Source of the DNA: Nocardioides guangzhouensis
GTDB taxonomy: Bacteria; Actinomycetota; Actinomycetes; Propionibacteriales; Nocardioidaceae
NCBI RefSeq assembly: GCF_004519545.1
Contig: NZ_SDKM01000024.1
Span: 24,457 to 88,456, forward strand
DNA length: 64,000 nt
Direction of reading: 5' to 3'
Positions 9,124 to 18,325 of this stretch are shown here, piece after piece; the first letter of the stretch is position 1; each line of letters begins with the position of its first letter. Below the pieces are notes generated by a model. It was not told the DNA's origin and made no database searches. It saw only the letters and a list, made by a program, of their open reading frames with translations. The translations under genes and the position numbers were made by a program.

Positions 9124-12100
9124 CTATGGAGCCGGAAGGGTCTGCTGCTCGCACGCGACAGGACTCCTCCCGGGACCGGGCTCAGAAGCGATGCGCGGGG
9201 CTTCGTGGACAGCTCGAAGGGCGCGCTGGCGGTCGGCGCGCTGAGCGTCGGTGGCCGCTCCCCCGCCGACCGGCAGGTTCGAGGTGATGCAGTAGCGGTC
9301 GCGGTACGCCGCCACGGTGCTGACCGATGCGAGCCAGCGCTCGTGGTCAGCCGTCGTGCCCAGACGCCGCGTCCACGCCTCGCCGGTACGCGCCGCCTCC
9401 TCTGCAAGTGCCCGTGCCCTTGCTTCGATGAGTTCCTTGCGCTCGACGATTGCCTGGCGGTCTTCGTCGCTCATCTGCCCCAGCGGCTCGGGGATAAGGC
9501 CGGCGATCAGGCGCGGGGGTGTCCGGCGGCCGCGCGGTGGCGAGGCCGCAACCTTCTCCAGTCGGTATCGGAGCACGGCGGCGACGTCCTCTGCGTCGTC
9601 GAGGCCGTGCTGGCCCACGATCCGGGGGACGAGCCGCTCGAGGTCGTGGTGGTAGGCCTCGGCCCTTCGCAGGGCGGCGGCCAGCGGTCCGAAGGCGGTC
9701 GACTCGATGACCGCGGCGTACTGGGCCTTGGTGAGGCCCGACCGGCGCAGCAGGGCGGCGAACCGTTCGCGCTGAGCCTCGGCCGCGATGGTCTCGAGCT
9801 CGGCGGCCAGCCGGTCGATGCCGCCGTGGATGTCGCATTCGGCCTCGATCGTCTGGTGGGCCGACAGGCTGGCACCGCTGTGCTTGAGGACTCCGTATAG
9901 GACCGTGCGAGCGCTGACGTCCTCGGGCTCGGGAGTCGCGTGGCTGTCGTCGGGCTGGTCGAGAGCGACGTACGCGATGTTGGATTCGCGGCCGCGCGTC
10001 ATCGAGACGTAGAGATTCTCGCGAGTCGTGGATGCAGTGACGACGACATGCGCTGCGTCGACGGTGACGCCCTGAGCGCGATGCGCGGTGACGGCGTAGC
10101 CGAGGTCGACGTGCTCGGCGACGTACTCCGGCGGCAATACCGTTCGCAGTCCGCGGGCTCCGAGGCGCTTGACCACGACAGAGCCGTCACGCCTGATGTC
10201 GGTGATCAGCCAGCGGTCGCCGTTCTTCACCCACCCGCCGCGCCTTGTTCGGATGCGGCGGTCGTTCTGGCGCGTGATCACGACGTCTCCGACCGAGGCT
10301 CGGCAGCCGTCGACCAGTTGCGCCTCGCGGTGATCGACGGCACCGTCCAGAAGCAGCCGCTCGGCCCGGGCGCGTTCGTTGAGCGCGCGGACGTCCCGAG
10401 CCGACTCGGTCACCAGGATGCTGGCGCGCCCGGCCGCGCAGTCGGAGCGCCAGGCGACGTACGCAGCGTCGACCATCTCGTCCGTGAGGCCCTCGCGGAT
10501 CCGCTTGTGCCGGGCGTACGCCGAAATGACCTGCACGTCGCCGCGGCTCAGCGCGAGTGTGGCCTCCTTCTCCCACTCGTTGGTGAATCGGTGGATCTCA
10601 TTCAGCTCCGGGGTGTCCGCACGCCGGTCGACGAGGAGTGCGAAGGCTCCGCCGGCATCGACGGCCTGGAGTTGGTGCGGGTCGCCGACAAGGAGCACCT
10701 TTGCGTTCGCGGCGGCAGCGATCCCCGTGAGCCGATCCAGCGTCACCGTGTCTGCGAGAGTTGCCTCGTCGACGATCACCAACTGACCTCGGCGGAGTTC
10801 GGTGCGTCCGTGGTCGTACTCATGGAGCCACTTCGCTGTGTTCTCACACGCGACCCCGAGGTCGTCGGCCAGCGCTTGGGCTGCAGCGGCGGACGGCGCC
10901 AGACCGACGACACTCCCCCGCCCGTGCTCGCTGATCCAGGCCGCGCGGAGCGTTCTCATCGTGGTGGTCTTGCCAGCCCCGGCCGGCCCGACGAGAAGGT
11001 CGACCTGACGTCCTGAGCGACAGACGCTCTCCACCGCACGCCGCTGCTGAACGGTCAGCGAGGCCGTGTCACGGCCACCGGCTCGCCCTGCGACCCCGGC
11101 CGACACCGTTGGCGCTGTCACCTTCTCGGCGCGTGCCAACAACCGCGCCTCGGCCTCGAGCACTGCGATCGAGGAGTACTTCTCGCCATGCCGCGGGCGG
11201 AACCGGCTCGTGCCGTCCTCGCGCTGGAACCGGGCCGGGCTGAGGGCGAGCTCCGGCGGCGTCAGGACTACAGAGCGCACCTGGGCCGCGTCCACGGTGA
11301 GGCCCACGACGGCCTCGCGGTCTTCGGTCGTCGCGAACCTCAGATCCATCGTCTGCTTCGCCGCCTCGGCCATCAGGTTCCAGTGCGTCCACACGGCCCG
11401 CTTCACAGAGACCGCCGCGACCACCTCGGCACCGATCGCCTCGATCGCAGCGAGCGGCACGTCCTCCGCTGTCAGTAGGTCGCCCGCTCGACCGATCACC
11501 GACTGCGACCACCCGGTCGGCTCGGCCCCCAACTGCTCCGCGGCACGCTGCCGCCACTCACCTGTCAGGTCGGCGAGCGACCGGACCTCCTTCGGCGGGC
11601 GCGTGGCCAGCGTCGCCTGGGCCCGGAGCTCAACGATCGTCCTCGCCGAGGGCATTCGCCCGTACTGTGCGACGTACTCCGCGATGAGCTCGTCCTTCTT
11701 GAGCTCGATCTCGCGCGTACGGCTGGAGAACTCCGTGATCAGCTCGTCGGTGACACCGACGATCTCCCATTGGGGATTCCGGTCGGGGCCGCGCTGCCGC
11801 AGCTCCCATTCGATGCCGAGGTCGCGCGACAGCCGGTCAGCGAGGAGGGCGTCGTAGTGCGCCGACAGGCCGGTGCGTGAGGCGAAGACCGGGCGTCCGT
11901 CAAGGCTGCGCCAGCGGCCGTCCATGACGGTCAGCACCTTGTTGGCAACCACGACGTGCGTGTGGAGCTGCGGGTCGCCGGCCCTCGAGTCGAAGTGGTC
12001 GTAGGCGACGGCAGCGACGCCTGCCACGTCGACCTGAGCGATGGCGCCGTCAGCATCGGAGATGCCCGCACGAGTGGCGGCGACCTCTCGCTCGAAGAGC

Positions 12101-12636
12101 GCAATCACGTCTGCGACCGCCGTGTGATGGGCGGTGACGATCCGCTCCTGGGTGACGGCGTCTGCGACACCCCAGAGCACGGACACGGACTTCGGAACGC
12201 TGAAGGTGAGGTCGAACCCGGCCACCGCTCGTCGCATCCCAGCGGCGGTCTCCTCGGCCTCGATCCTCGTGGTCTCGGCCGCGCATTCCTCCTGCGTCAT
12301 CTCGGGATCTAGGGCGCCAACGCGCTCGGAAATCCGATCCGAGAGCCGCTTGTACGACGGATACGCCCGGCCGAGTTGCTCTCCCGTGATCGGGTCTCGG
12401 CCCATGCCGACAAGCAGGGCGAGCTGCTCCTCGCTCACCTGCATGCCCGGGCGGAGCTGGCCGGCGCCGAATGCGCCGACACCGGAGCCAAGCCAGCGGC
12501 CGGGCGGCGTGCCGACCTCGGAGTAGTAGCGGGTCAGGGGCGTCGACAGGACGCGGTCGTCGTCGCCGGCCGCGACGCTGCGCAGGAGGTACTGGTAGCC
12601 GCTGCCCGCGGACATCCGGCGCATCGAGACCGTCAC
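9124..12636 (-). CDS. MobF-family relaxase/helicase (TrwC/TraA type)
   Basis: Conjugative relaxase expected to nick oriT, stay covalently bound to the 5' end and unwind the strand during transfer. The N-terminal ~300 residues form the TrwC HUH domain: tyrosines at about 36-37 (LTRYYSEVGTPPGRW) and the histidine triad region GDPQLHTHVVVANKV around residues 221-235. The C-terminal half is a RecD-like SF1 helicase: Walker A LLVGPAGAGKTTTM near residue 590, Walker B VIVDEATL, and the late motif YAVTAHRAQGVTVDAA. 1,170 aa from GTG 12636, where MTVSMRRMSAG matches the usual beginning of actinobacterial MobF proteins; the open frame extends 64 codons further but that part is low-complexity. It is divergent from the Tad operon, with a nested inverted repeat in between. 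Confidence 0.93.
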   Translation of the reverse strand: MTVSMRRMSAGSGYQYLLRSVAAGDDDRVLSTPLTRYYSEVGTPPGRWLGSGVGAFGAGQLRPGMQVSEEQLALLVGMGRDPITGEQLGRAYPSYKRLSDRISERVGALDPEMTQEECAAETTRIEAEETAAGMRRAVAGFDLTFSVPKSVSVLWGVADAVTQERIVTAHHTAVADVIALFEREVAATRAGISDADGAIAQVDVAGVAAVAYDHFDSRAGDPQLHTHVVVANKVLTVMDGRWRSLDGRPVFASRTGLSAHYDALLADRLSRDLGIEWELRQRGPDRNPQWEIVGVTDELITEFSSRTREIELKKDELIAEYVAQYGRMPSARTIVELRAQATLATRPPKEVRSLADLTGEWRQRAAEQLGAEPTGWSQSVIGRAGDLLTAEDVPLAAIEAIGAEVVAAVSVKRAVWTHWNLMAEAAKQTMDLRFATTEDREAVVGLTVDAAQVRSVVLTPPELALSPARFQREDGTSRFRPRHGEKYSSIAVLEAEARLLARAEKVTAPTVSAGVAGRAGGRDTASLTVQQRRAVESVCRSGRQVDLLVGPAGAGKTTTMRTLRAAWISEHGRGSVVGLAPSAAAAQALADDLGVACENTAKWLHEYDHGRTELRRGQLVIVDEATLADTVTLDRLTGIAAAANAKVLLVGDPHQLQAVDAGGAFALLVDRRADTPELNEIHRFTNEWEKEATLALSRGDVQVISAYARHKRIREGLTDEMVDAAYVAWRSDCAAGRASILVTESARDVRALNERARAERLLLDGAVDHREAQLVDGCRASVGDVVITRQNDRRIRTRRGGWVKNGDRWLITDIRRDGSVVVKRLGARGLRTVLPPEYVAEHVDLGYAVTAHRAQGVTVDAAHVVVTASTTRENLYVSMTRGRESNIAYVALDQPDDSHATPEPEDVSARTVLYGVLKHSGASLSAHQTIEAECDIHGGIDRLAAELETIAAEAQRERFAALLRRSGLTKAQYAAVIESTAFGPLAAALRRAEAYHHDLERLVPRIVGQHGLDDAEDVAAVLRYRLEKVAASPPRGRRTPPRLIAGLIPEPLGQMSDEDRQAIVERKELIEARARALAEEAARTGEAWTRRLGTTADHERWLASVSTVAAYRDRYCITSNLPVGGGAATDAQRADRQRALRAVHEAPRIASEPGPGRSPVACEQQTLPAP

Positions 12637-12681
12637 GGCCGTTTCCGTCCCACAGCGCTCAGGTGCGCGTTCTTCTCCACA

Positions 12682-12721
12682 ACCCCCTCGATCTGCACAC
12701 CGTGTGAAGGCGAGAGGGGGT
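12682..12721. repeat. Nested inverted repeat upstream of relaxase (candidate oriT or operator)
   Basis: Outer arms ACCCCCTC (12682-12689) and GAGGGGGT (12714-12721) enclose a second perfect inverted repeat CACAC-C-GTGTG (12696-12706). Both lie 46-85 bases upstream of the relaxase start in the only divergent region between the relaxase and the pilus operon. MobF relaxases usually act at a hairpin-bearing oriT close to their own gene. The structure is seen; the oriT role is inference, and a regulator site for the divergent promoters is an equal alternative. Confidence 0.45.
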
Positions 12722-12965
12722 GGCGTGGAGATACCGAGGACTGAGCGGGGACGAGGGGCAGGGGCGGATGAAGAGGCGGGATAGGGCGGGGAGTGAGTCG
12801 GTGGAGCGGCTTGGAGAAGGAGAGGCACCTGAGGATGGAAGGGCCTGTGGAAGTTGGCGGGCCAGAATCACCGAATCGTGGCTACGATGAGGCGCAGACG
12901 GCGCTCGGGATCCGTCCGCAGCGGCGTCCGCCTCCTCAGTCACACGTAGGAGGAACAGGAACCGC

Positions 12966-13586
12966 ATGATGAATCGACTCGGGTTGATCTCCTGGGCGAC
13001 CGGCACAGTGATGTTGGCCGCGGTTTCCGCGTGTGGAGGCAGCGACACGGACCCGCCGCCCACCTCCGCGCCGTCGTCGACGTCTCCGAGTTCACCGACG
13101 ACGAGTTCCTCGCCCAGTTCCCCGTCCGATGCGGCGAGCGGTGCGGCCACCGACGCGGTACGGAGCTACTTCGCGGCGGTCGACCAGCTCCGGAGCGATC
13201 CTGCGGTTGACCTCAAGAAGCTGAAGTCCGTCGCGACAAGCGCGCAGCTCAACGCCGTCGAGACCCTCATCAGCCGACAGCGCGATGAGGGCCAGCGGCA
13301 GACCGGCACGACGGCCCTCATGGAACTGAAGGTCCAGTCGGTCAATCTCGACAACTCCGACCCGAAGGCCGGCAAGGTCCCGACGGTCGTCATTGACGTC
13401 TGCTGGGACGTCAGCAAGGTCGACGTCCTCGACAAGAGCGGTCAGTCGATCGTCTCCCCGGACCGCCCGGACACCGGGTGGACGCGTTACACCGTTGCGA
13501 ACTACAAGTACGCCGCCGACCCGACAGGCGGCTGGCGTGTGGCGACGGGCCAGGACCTCAAGCAGACGCCATGCGCCGCATCCTGA
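12966..13586 (+). CDS. Predicted lipoprotein, first gene of Tad operon
   Basis: 206-residue secreted lipoprotein of unknown function. It has a basic N-terminus, a hydrophobic stretch and a lipobox AVSAC placing the lipidated cysteine at about residue 23, followed by a long Ser/Thr/Pro spacer typical of actinobacterial lipoproteins. The folded part (about 65-206) looks like the small alpha+beta domain common in such proteins, ending in a WRV-containing strand. The ATG at 12966 has AGGAGGAACAGG upstream. It overlaps the following gene by 16 bases and heads the Tad-like operon, so a role at the cell surface with the pilus or mating channel is plausible. Confidence 0.8.
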   Translation: MMNRLGLISWATGTVMLAAVSACGGSDTDPPPTSAPSSTSPSSPTTSSSPSSPSDAASGAATDAVRSYFAAVDQLRSDPAVDLKKLKSVATSAQLNAVETLISRQRDEGQRQTGTTALMELKVQSVNLDNSDPKAGKVPTVVIDVCWDVSKVDVLDKSGQSIVSPDRPDTGWTRYTVANYKYAADPTGGWRVATGQDLKQTPCAAS

Positions 13587-14530
13587 TTCGCCTCCTGCTG
13601 ACTGCGCTTTCCGCCGCCGGCCTCTCTGTCCTTGTCCAGGCTCCGTCATACGCGGATACGGTGTGCTCGCAGACCGACCCGGCGACGGGCGAGTGCCTCA
13701 TCTGGATCGAGGTGCCGGGCACGCCAGGGGCGCCGGGTGAGCCGGGTGACGATGGGCCAGAGGACACTGGCAGCGGAGCCGCCTGCTACTGGGACGGCAC
13801 GAGCCAGGGCATCACGAAGCCGCCACCGGGACCTGTGCCCTGCTCATCGCCCGCCGGCTACTGGTCGAACAACTACCACTGCTACATCAGCCCAGTTGAG
13901 CCGCAACCGCCGGCGGGCGACCCGAGCTGGCAGGGTCACGAGCCCGGCGACGGCGCGGTCTACAACTGCTACCAGCCGCAGACGGGGCTGCTCATCACGA
14001 TCTGGTCGCAGGACCCGCCGCCGAACTCCGGCACGGGACCAACACCACGTGAGGTGGCCCAGATCGCCATCGAGCGGATGCGCCTATCGGCCATCAACAT
14101 CGGCATCGCCCCCGAGCCGGGCCCGGACAGCATCGGCCTGGTCGGGATGCCGATCTGGATGTGGGCCAAGGACCCGAACGCCCACACCATGGGCCCCATC
14201 ACTGAGAGCGCCTCCACCGGAGGCATCACCGTCACGGCAACCGCCAAGGTCATCCGCATCACCTGGGACATGGGCGACGGCACCGAGGTCGCCTGCGACA
14301 CGGCGGGCACGCCGTACAAGCCGTCCTACGGGAGAAAGGCATCCCCGGACTGCGGCCACACCTACGAGAAGTCGAGCGCGCACGAGGCCGATGACGCCTA
14401 CACGGTCACGGCCACGTCGAGCTGGGTCATCAATTGGTCGGGCGCCGGCCAGACGGGGACGATCCGGCTCGACGGCCTCAACCGCTCGGCTCAAATCAGG
14501 ATCGGCGAGGCGCAGGTGCTCGTGAACTGA
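13571..14530 (+). CDS. Secreted protein with PKD-like segment
   Basis: 319-residue exported protein. A classical signal peptide occupies residues 1-28 (MRRILIRLLLTALSAAGL, then a cleavage-like AQAPSYA region shape), followed by a Gly/Pro-rich linker (GTPGAPGEPGDDGPED), cysteine-containing repeats with SPAGYWSNNYHCYISP, and a C-terminal domain from about 190 with WDMGDGTEVACDTAGTPY, the signature of PKD-type beta-sandwich domains. The start at 13571 overlaps the lipoprotein gene by 16 bases; an upstream in-frame start at 13478 would not give a signal peptide. Its place in the operon suggests a surface or pilus-associated factor. Function is otherwise unknown. Confidence 0.78.
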   Translation: MRRILIRLLLTALSAAGLSVLVQAPSYADTVCSQTDPATGECLIWIEVPGTPGAPGEPGDDGPEDTGSGAACYWDGTSQGITKPPPGPVPCSSPAGYWSNNYHCYISPVEPQPPAGDPSWQGHEPGDGAVYNCYQPQTGLLITIWSQDPPPNSGTGPTPREVAQIAIERMRLSAINIGIAPEPGPDSIGLVGMPIWMWAKDPNAHTMGPITESASTGGITVTATAKVIRITWDMGDGTEVACDTAGTPYKPSYGRKASPDCGHTYEKSSAHEADDAYTVTATSSWVINWSGAGQTGTIRLDGLNRSAQIRIGEAQVLVN

Positions 14531-14557
14531 CGAGCTTTGCGAGGGAGGTACGACGAA

Positions 14558-15235
14558 GTGACCACAACTGCCCGAGAGGAACGGCGGACCGGGGCGCGTG
14601 CCTCCGTTCCGGAGACCTCCGCAAGTGTGACCCCGCCTCCGAAGCTCCGGAGACGTCCCGAGCTGGTCGTAGCCGGGGTCATCGTGACTGCGCTCGGCTG
14701 CCTGCTCGGCGCGTGGGCCTGGAGCGCGACGACGAACACACAAGAGGTGCTCGCAGCGCGGGACACGATCCACCGCGGCGAGGTGATCAAGGCCGAGGAC
14801 ATCAAGCGGATCAGGATCAGCGCCGACCCGGCGCTCACGCCGCTACCCGCTTCGGTGTACGACGACGTCATCGGCCAGCGAGCAGCCCTCGACATCGCGG
14901 CCGGCGGCGTGCTCACGAGCGAGTCGACGGCCGACGAGCCGCTACCTCCGCAGGGCCAGTCGATCGTCGGCATCTCCCTGACACCCGCGCAAGTCCCCGG
15001 AATGCCTCTGTACGGCGGCGATAAGGTCCGCATCATCGTGACGCCGGGCGACAACGGCGAGGCGCCAGCAAACTCCCCGCAGTTCACTGTCGCCGAGGTC
15101 GTCGGAACCTACCTGGACGAGACCACGGGCAACACGGTCGTCAACGTCCTGGTGCCGTACGCCGACGCGGGCGTCCTTGCCGCACGCGCGGCCACCGGCA
15201 ACGTCGCGCTGGTACTGGACTCGGGGGCTGAATGA
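14558..15235 (+). CDS. SAF-domain pilus assembly protein (CpaB-like)
   Basis: 225-residue protein with a cytoplasmic basic N-terminus, one membrane segment at about 32-50 (LVVAGVIVTALGCLLGAWAW) and an extracytoplasmic SAF domain starting AARDTIHRGEVIKAEDIKRI. This is the arrangement of CpaB/RcpC, which acts at the periphery of Flp pilus machines. GTG 14558 is chosen for GAGGGAGG about 10 bases upstream. The final codons overlap the next gene (ATGA). Family placement is good; whether it serves the pilus or the conjugation apparatus cannot be read from sequence. Confidence 0.82.
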   Translation: MTTTAREERRTGARASVPETSASVTPPPKLRRRPELVVAGVIVTALGCLLGAWAWSATTNTQEVLAARDTIHRGEVIKAEDIKRIRISADPALTPLPASVYDDVIGQRAALDIAAGGVLTSESTADEPLPPQGQSIVGISLTPAQVPGMPLYGGDKVRIIVTPGDNGEAPANSPQFTVAEVVGTYLDETTGNTVVNVLVPYADAGVLAARAATGNVALVLDSGAE

Positions 15236-15999
15236 TGGCCGTGATGTGCCTGACATCCGCATCCGGATCGCCCGGGGTCACCACGACGGCCGTGGGCCTG
15301 GCCTTCTGCTGGCCCCGGCCAGTGCTTCTCGTCGAGGCCGACCCGACCGGTGGCTCCGGGATCCTCGCCGGATTCATGAAGGGCACGACGCCATACGACG
15401 TCGGGCTGGTGGAGCTCGCTCTCTCCCCACTCAGCACCGCGGACGCGTTGCGCGACGTCGTCCGGCCCCTGAATTCGAACGTCTCCCTTGTTGCGGGTAC
15501 CCGTACACACGCCCAGGCGGCCGCGCTCCGCGACGTATGGGAGCGCCTCGGGTCGGCCCTGAGCGACCTCGAGGCAAACGGGCAGGATGTCATCGTCGAC
15601 GCGGGCAGGCTCGGGCTGACCGGATCACCCCAGCCACTCCTGGATTCCGCTGACGCGACCTTGCTGGTCACTCGCGCCAACCTGCCGTCGATCTCAGCGG
15701 CACGCTCGTGGGCGGAAACCGTCCGCCAGCCCGGTACGGGGTGGCGACACCCGGGCCTGCTCCTGATCGGCGAGGGACAGCCCTACCGAGACACCGAGAT
15801 CTCGAAGGTGCTCGGAATGCCGGTAGTCGCCGACCTCCCCGACGATCCTGCGGCGGCCGCGGTCTACCACCGCGGCGCGCGTCCGCCCCGCCAGTTCGAG
15901 ATGGGACCCTACGTCCGGGGACTTCGGGCAGTAGCTGAGGCAGTCCAAGCGCACGTCGCACGTGGTCGGTTCGCTCTCGTCGAGGAGGCGGCACGGTGA
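15232..15999 (+). CDS. CpaE/TadZ-like MinD-family protein
   Basis: 255-residue ParA/MinD-like protein presumed to localise the Tad pilus machine. It retains the overall MinD order: an N-terminal strand-loop (CLTSASGSPGVTTTAVGLAF), VLLVEADPTGGSG, VIVDAGRLG and LLVTRANLPSI. The phosphate-binding loop is degenerate (SASGSPGVTTTA instead of KGGxGKT), lacking the usual lysine, so ATP hydrolysis may be lost. Translationally coupled at both ends: ATGATG at the previous stop, GTGA into tadA. Such atypical P-loops occur in TadZ proteins of Tad clusters. Confidence 0.82.
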   Translation: MMAVMCLTSASGSPGVTTTAVGLAFCWPRPVLLVEADPTGGSGILAGFMKGTTPYDVGLVELALSPLSTADALRDVVRPLNSNVSLVAGTRTHAQAAALRDVWERLGSALSDLEANGQDVIVDAGRLGLTGSPQPLLDSADATLLVTRANLPSISAARSWAETVRQPGTGWRHPGLLLIGEGQPYRDTEISKVLGMPVVADLPDDPAAAAVYHRGARPPRQFEMGPYVRGLRAVAEAVQAHVARGRFALVEEAAR

Positions 16000-17468
16000 C
16001 TGAGGCCTCACGTTACCTGAGCGAGTACGGCGACCTTTCGCACCTGCCGCTCTTCAGCCAGCCGATGAACGGCTCGACACCACCAGCCGCCCAGCTCGGC
16101 ACTGCAGTAAGCGTTCCTCCCACGACTGGGCCCGATGTCAACTGGTCGATCGTCGCCGAGCTCCGCGCGCGAGCGTCCGAGCAGTTGAGCCAGGCCGTCG
16201 CCTCGGACCGGAGCCGACTCGACAAGGCAGCCCAACAAGAACTCGGCCGCTCGATCGTGCTGGACCTCATCGAGTCCGCGATGGCCGACGACGTCGACGC
16301 CGGCCGCGGGGGCTGGAGCCCCGGGCGCCAGCAGACCACGGCGCAGGCTGTCTTCGACTCGCTCTTCCGCCTAGGTCGACTGCAGCCACTTGTCGACAAC
16401 GACGACATCGAGAACATCGTCATCGTCGGCCACGACAACGTCCTTCTCGAGCTGATCGACGGCACCCTGATCGATGGCCTACCGGTCGCCGACTCCGACC
16501 AGGAACTCATCGACTTCCTGGTATTCCTTGCCTCCCGCAGCGAGGTCAACGCTCGGTCCTTCTCCGAGGCCCAACCGCGGCTCCATCTGCGGCTGGACGG
16601 CGGCTCACGGCTGGCTGCCGCTGCATGGGTCACGCCCCGACCGTCAGTCGTGATCCGGCGGCACCGGCTGATGCAGGTCACCCTCGACGACCTCGTCGCC
16701 CGAGAGATGATGTCGCCGACCGCGGCTTCGTTCTTGCGCGCCGCGGTCCGAGCACGACGCTCGATCGTGGTCGCCGGCGCCCAGGGAGCGGGCAAGACGA
16801 CGCTGGTTCGCGCGCTCTGTTCCGAGATCGACCCCATGGAGGCGATCGGAACGTTCGAGACGGAGTACGAGCTCCACCTCCATGAACTCGGCCGTCACAA
16901 GGTCGTTCATGCCTGGGAGGCACGCCCGGGGTCTGGTGAGCGTGCGCTCGATGGCCGTCAGGCTGGCGAATTCACCCTCGACGAGGCGCTCGTCGACTCC
17001 TTCCGGTTCAACCTCTCCCGGCAGATCGTCGGTGAGGTACGAGGCAAGGAGATCTGGGCAATGATCAAGGCGATGGAGTCCGGAACAGGGTCCATCTCGA
17101 CGACCCATGCCGCTGACGCCGTGTCGGCCGTCCGCAAGCTCGTCACGTGCGCGATGGAAGCCGGCCCGCACGTCACCCAGGGGCTCGCGACAAGCAAGCT
17201 GGCGGCCACGGTGGACCTGATCGTCCAGCTGAGCATGGAGACCAAGGCCGTCCCCGGCGGTGCTCAGCGGACGAGGCGGGTCGCCGAGATCATCGCCCTC
17301 GCTCCCGGCGAGCGGGAGGTCGGATATGCAACCACGCATGTCTTCCGAGGCGATGCATCTGGTGTCGCCAGACCCGACGTACTTCCCGACGAGTACCGGG
17401 CGCTGGCTCACTACGGCTTCGACCTCGCGGCGTACCTCTCGACCCAGCCGTACGGGGCCCAGCCGTGA
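15996..17468 (+). CDS. tadA: Tad pilus secretion ATPase (TadA/CpaF)
   Basis: 490-residue secretion ATPase of the PilT/VirB11 superfamily, powering Flp pilus assembly. Walker A GAQGAGKTTLVRAL is at about residues 261-274. It is followed by the acidic Asp box (IGTFETEYELHL), Walker B region ANDLSRQIVGEVRGKE-like (actual core RQIVGEVRGKEIWAMI) and the His box GSISTTHAADAVSAVRKLV. The N-terminal domain before residue 200 is typical of CpaF. Start GTG 15996 overlaps the stop of the MinD-like gene; the stop overlaps tadB (GTGA). Full length for the family. Confidence 0.92.
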   Translation: MTEASRYLSEYGDLSHLPLFSQPMNGSTPPAAQLGTAVSVPPTTGPDVNWSIVAELRARASEQLSQAVASDRSRLDKAAQQELGRSIVLDLIESAMADDVDAGRGGWSPGRQQTTAQAVFDSLFRLGRLQPLVDNDDIENIVIVGHDNVLLELIDGTLIDGLPVADSDQELIDFLVFLASRSEVNARSFSEAQPRLHLRLDGGSRLAAAAWVTPRPSVVIRRHRLMQVTLDDLVAREMMSPTAASFLRAAVRARRSIVVAGAQGAGKTTLVRALCSEIDPMEAIGTFETEYELHLHELGRHKVVHAWEARPGSGERALDGRQAGEFTLDEALVDSFRFNLSRQIVGEVRGKEIWAMIKAMESGTGSISTTHAADAVSAVRKLVTCAMEAGPHVTQGLATSKLAATVDLIVQLSMETKAVPGGAQRTRRVAEIIALAPGEREVGYATTHVFRGDASGVARPDVLPDEYRALAHYGFDLAAYLSTQPYGAQP

Positions 17469-18325
17469 CACCCGTGCTTCCCGCCCTCGCAGGTGGACTG
17501 ATCGCTCTCGGCATCCTCGGGATCGTCCTCGGCCTGCGACCGACAGCCGAATGGCCTCGCGAGAGGCGCAGGGCGCGCGACCGCCGTGTGGCGCTGACCT
17601 CTCGCACCCGGATGCTTCTAGTGACCGGTGTCGGGCTTGGCTTTACCGGCTGGGTCATCACCGGATGGGTTCTCGCCCTGGTCATTGCCCCGGTGGCGGT
17701 CATCGGGCTGCCGGCCCTGTTGGGCGCTCCCCCGGCCGCCACCCAGATCAACCGGCTCGAGGCGATGGAGGAATGGACGCGCTCCCTCTCTGGCGTCCTC
17801 ACCGTCGGCATCGGCCTTGAGCAGGCGCTGGGCGCGACGCTTCGCTCCACGCCGGCGCCGATCAACCCTGAAGTCAGCCGGCTCGTTGCTCGCCTGCGTG
17901 CCCGTTGGGACACCGAGACGGCGCTCAGGGCCTTCGCGGACGAGCTCGACGATGCGACAGGCGACCTGATCGCGGCGAACCTTATCCTCGGCGCAAGGCG
18001 CCGCGGCGGCGGGCTTGCGAGCGTTCTCGAAGGTCTCGCGGAGTCGGTCGCGGCCGACGTACGGGCCCGCCGTCAGGTGGAAGCCGATCGAGCCAAGCCT
18101 CGCGCGACCGCTCGATGGGTAACACTCATCAGCGCCACCGTGCTGGTGGTTCTTGCGTTCTCCGGCCAGTACGTCGAGCCGTACGCGACCGCCATTGGCC
18201 AGGTGATCCTCGTCGTGCTTCTCTCCGCGTACGTTGGCACCCTGATCTGGATGCGGCGCATGGCCAGTGGCAAACCGCTGCCCCGTTTCCTCGGAACCCG
18301 ACCCGATGCGGTGGCGACGCCATGA
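17465..18325 (+). CDS. tadB: Tad inner-membrane protein TadB
   Basis: 286-residue T2SSF-domain membrane protein. Two hydrophobic segments lie near the N-terminus (ALAGGLIALGILGIVLGL, and VITGWVLALVIAPVAVIGLP near 65-80), then the cytoplasmic GspF-like domain with MEEWTRSLSGVLTVGIGLEQ and LRAFADELDDATGDLIAANL, then two C-terminal segments (WVTLISATVLVVLAFSG, VILVVLLSAYVGTLIWM). Start GTG 17465 and stop are both in 4-base overlaps with neighbours. It should form the membrane platform with TadC. Confidence 0.88.
   Translation: MTPVLPALAGGLIALGILGIVLGLRPTAEWPRERRRARDRRVALTSRTRMLLVTGVGLGFTGWVITGWVLALVIAPVAVIGLPALLGAPPAATQINRLEAMEEWTRSLSGVLTVGIGLEQALGATLRSTPAPINPEVSRLVARLRARWDTETALRAFADELDDATGDLIAANLILGARRRGGGLASVLEGLAESVAADVRARRQVEADRAKPRATARWVTLISATVLVVLAFSGQYVEPYATAIGQVILVVLLSAYVGTLIWMRRMASGKPLPRFLGTRPDAVATP

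Noticed and set aside
8842..12744. Several long plus-strand frames opposite the relaxase
   Set aside because: They are high-GC shadow frames of the MobF gene with no domains, and they conflict with its complete set of relaxase and helicase motifs.
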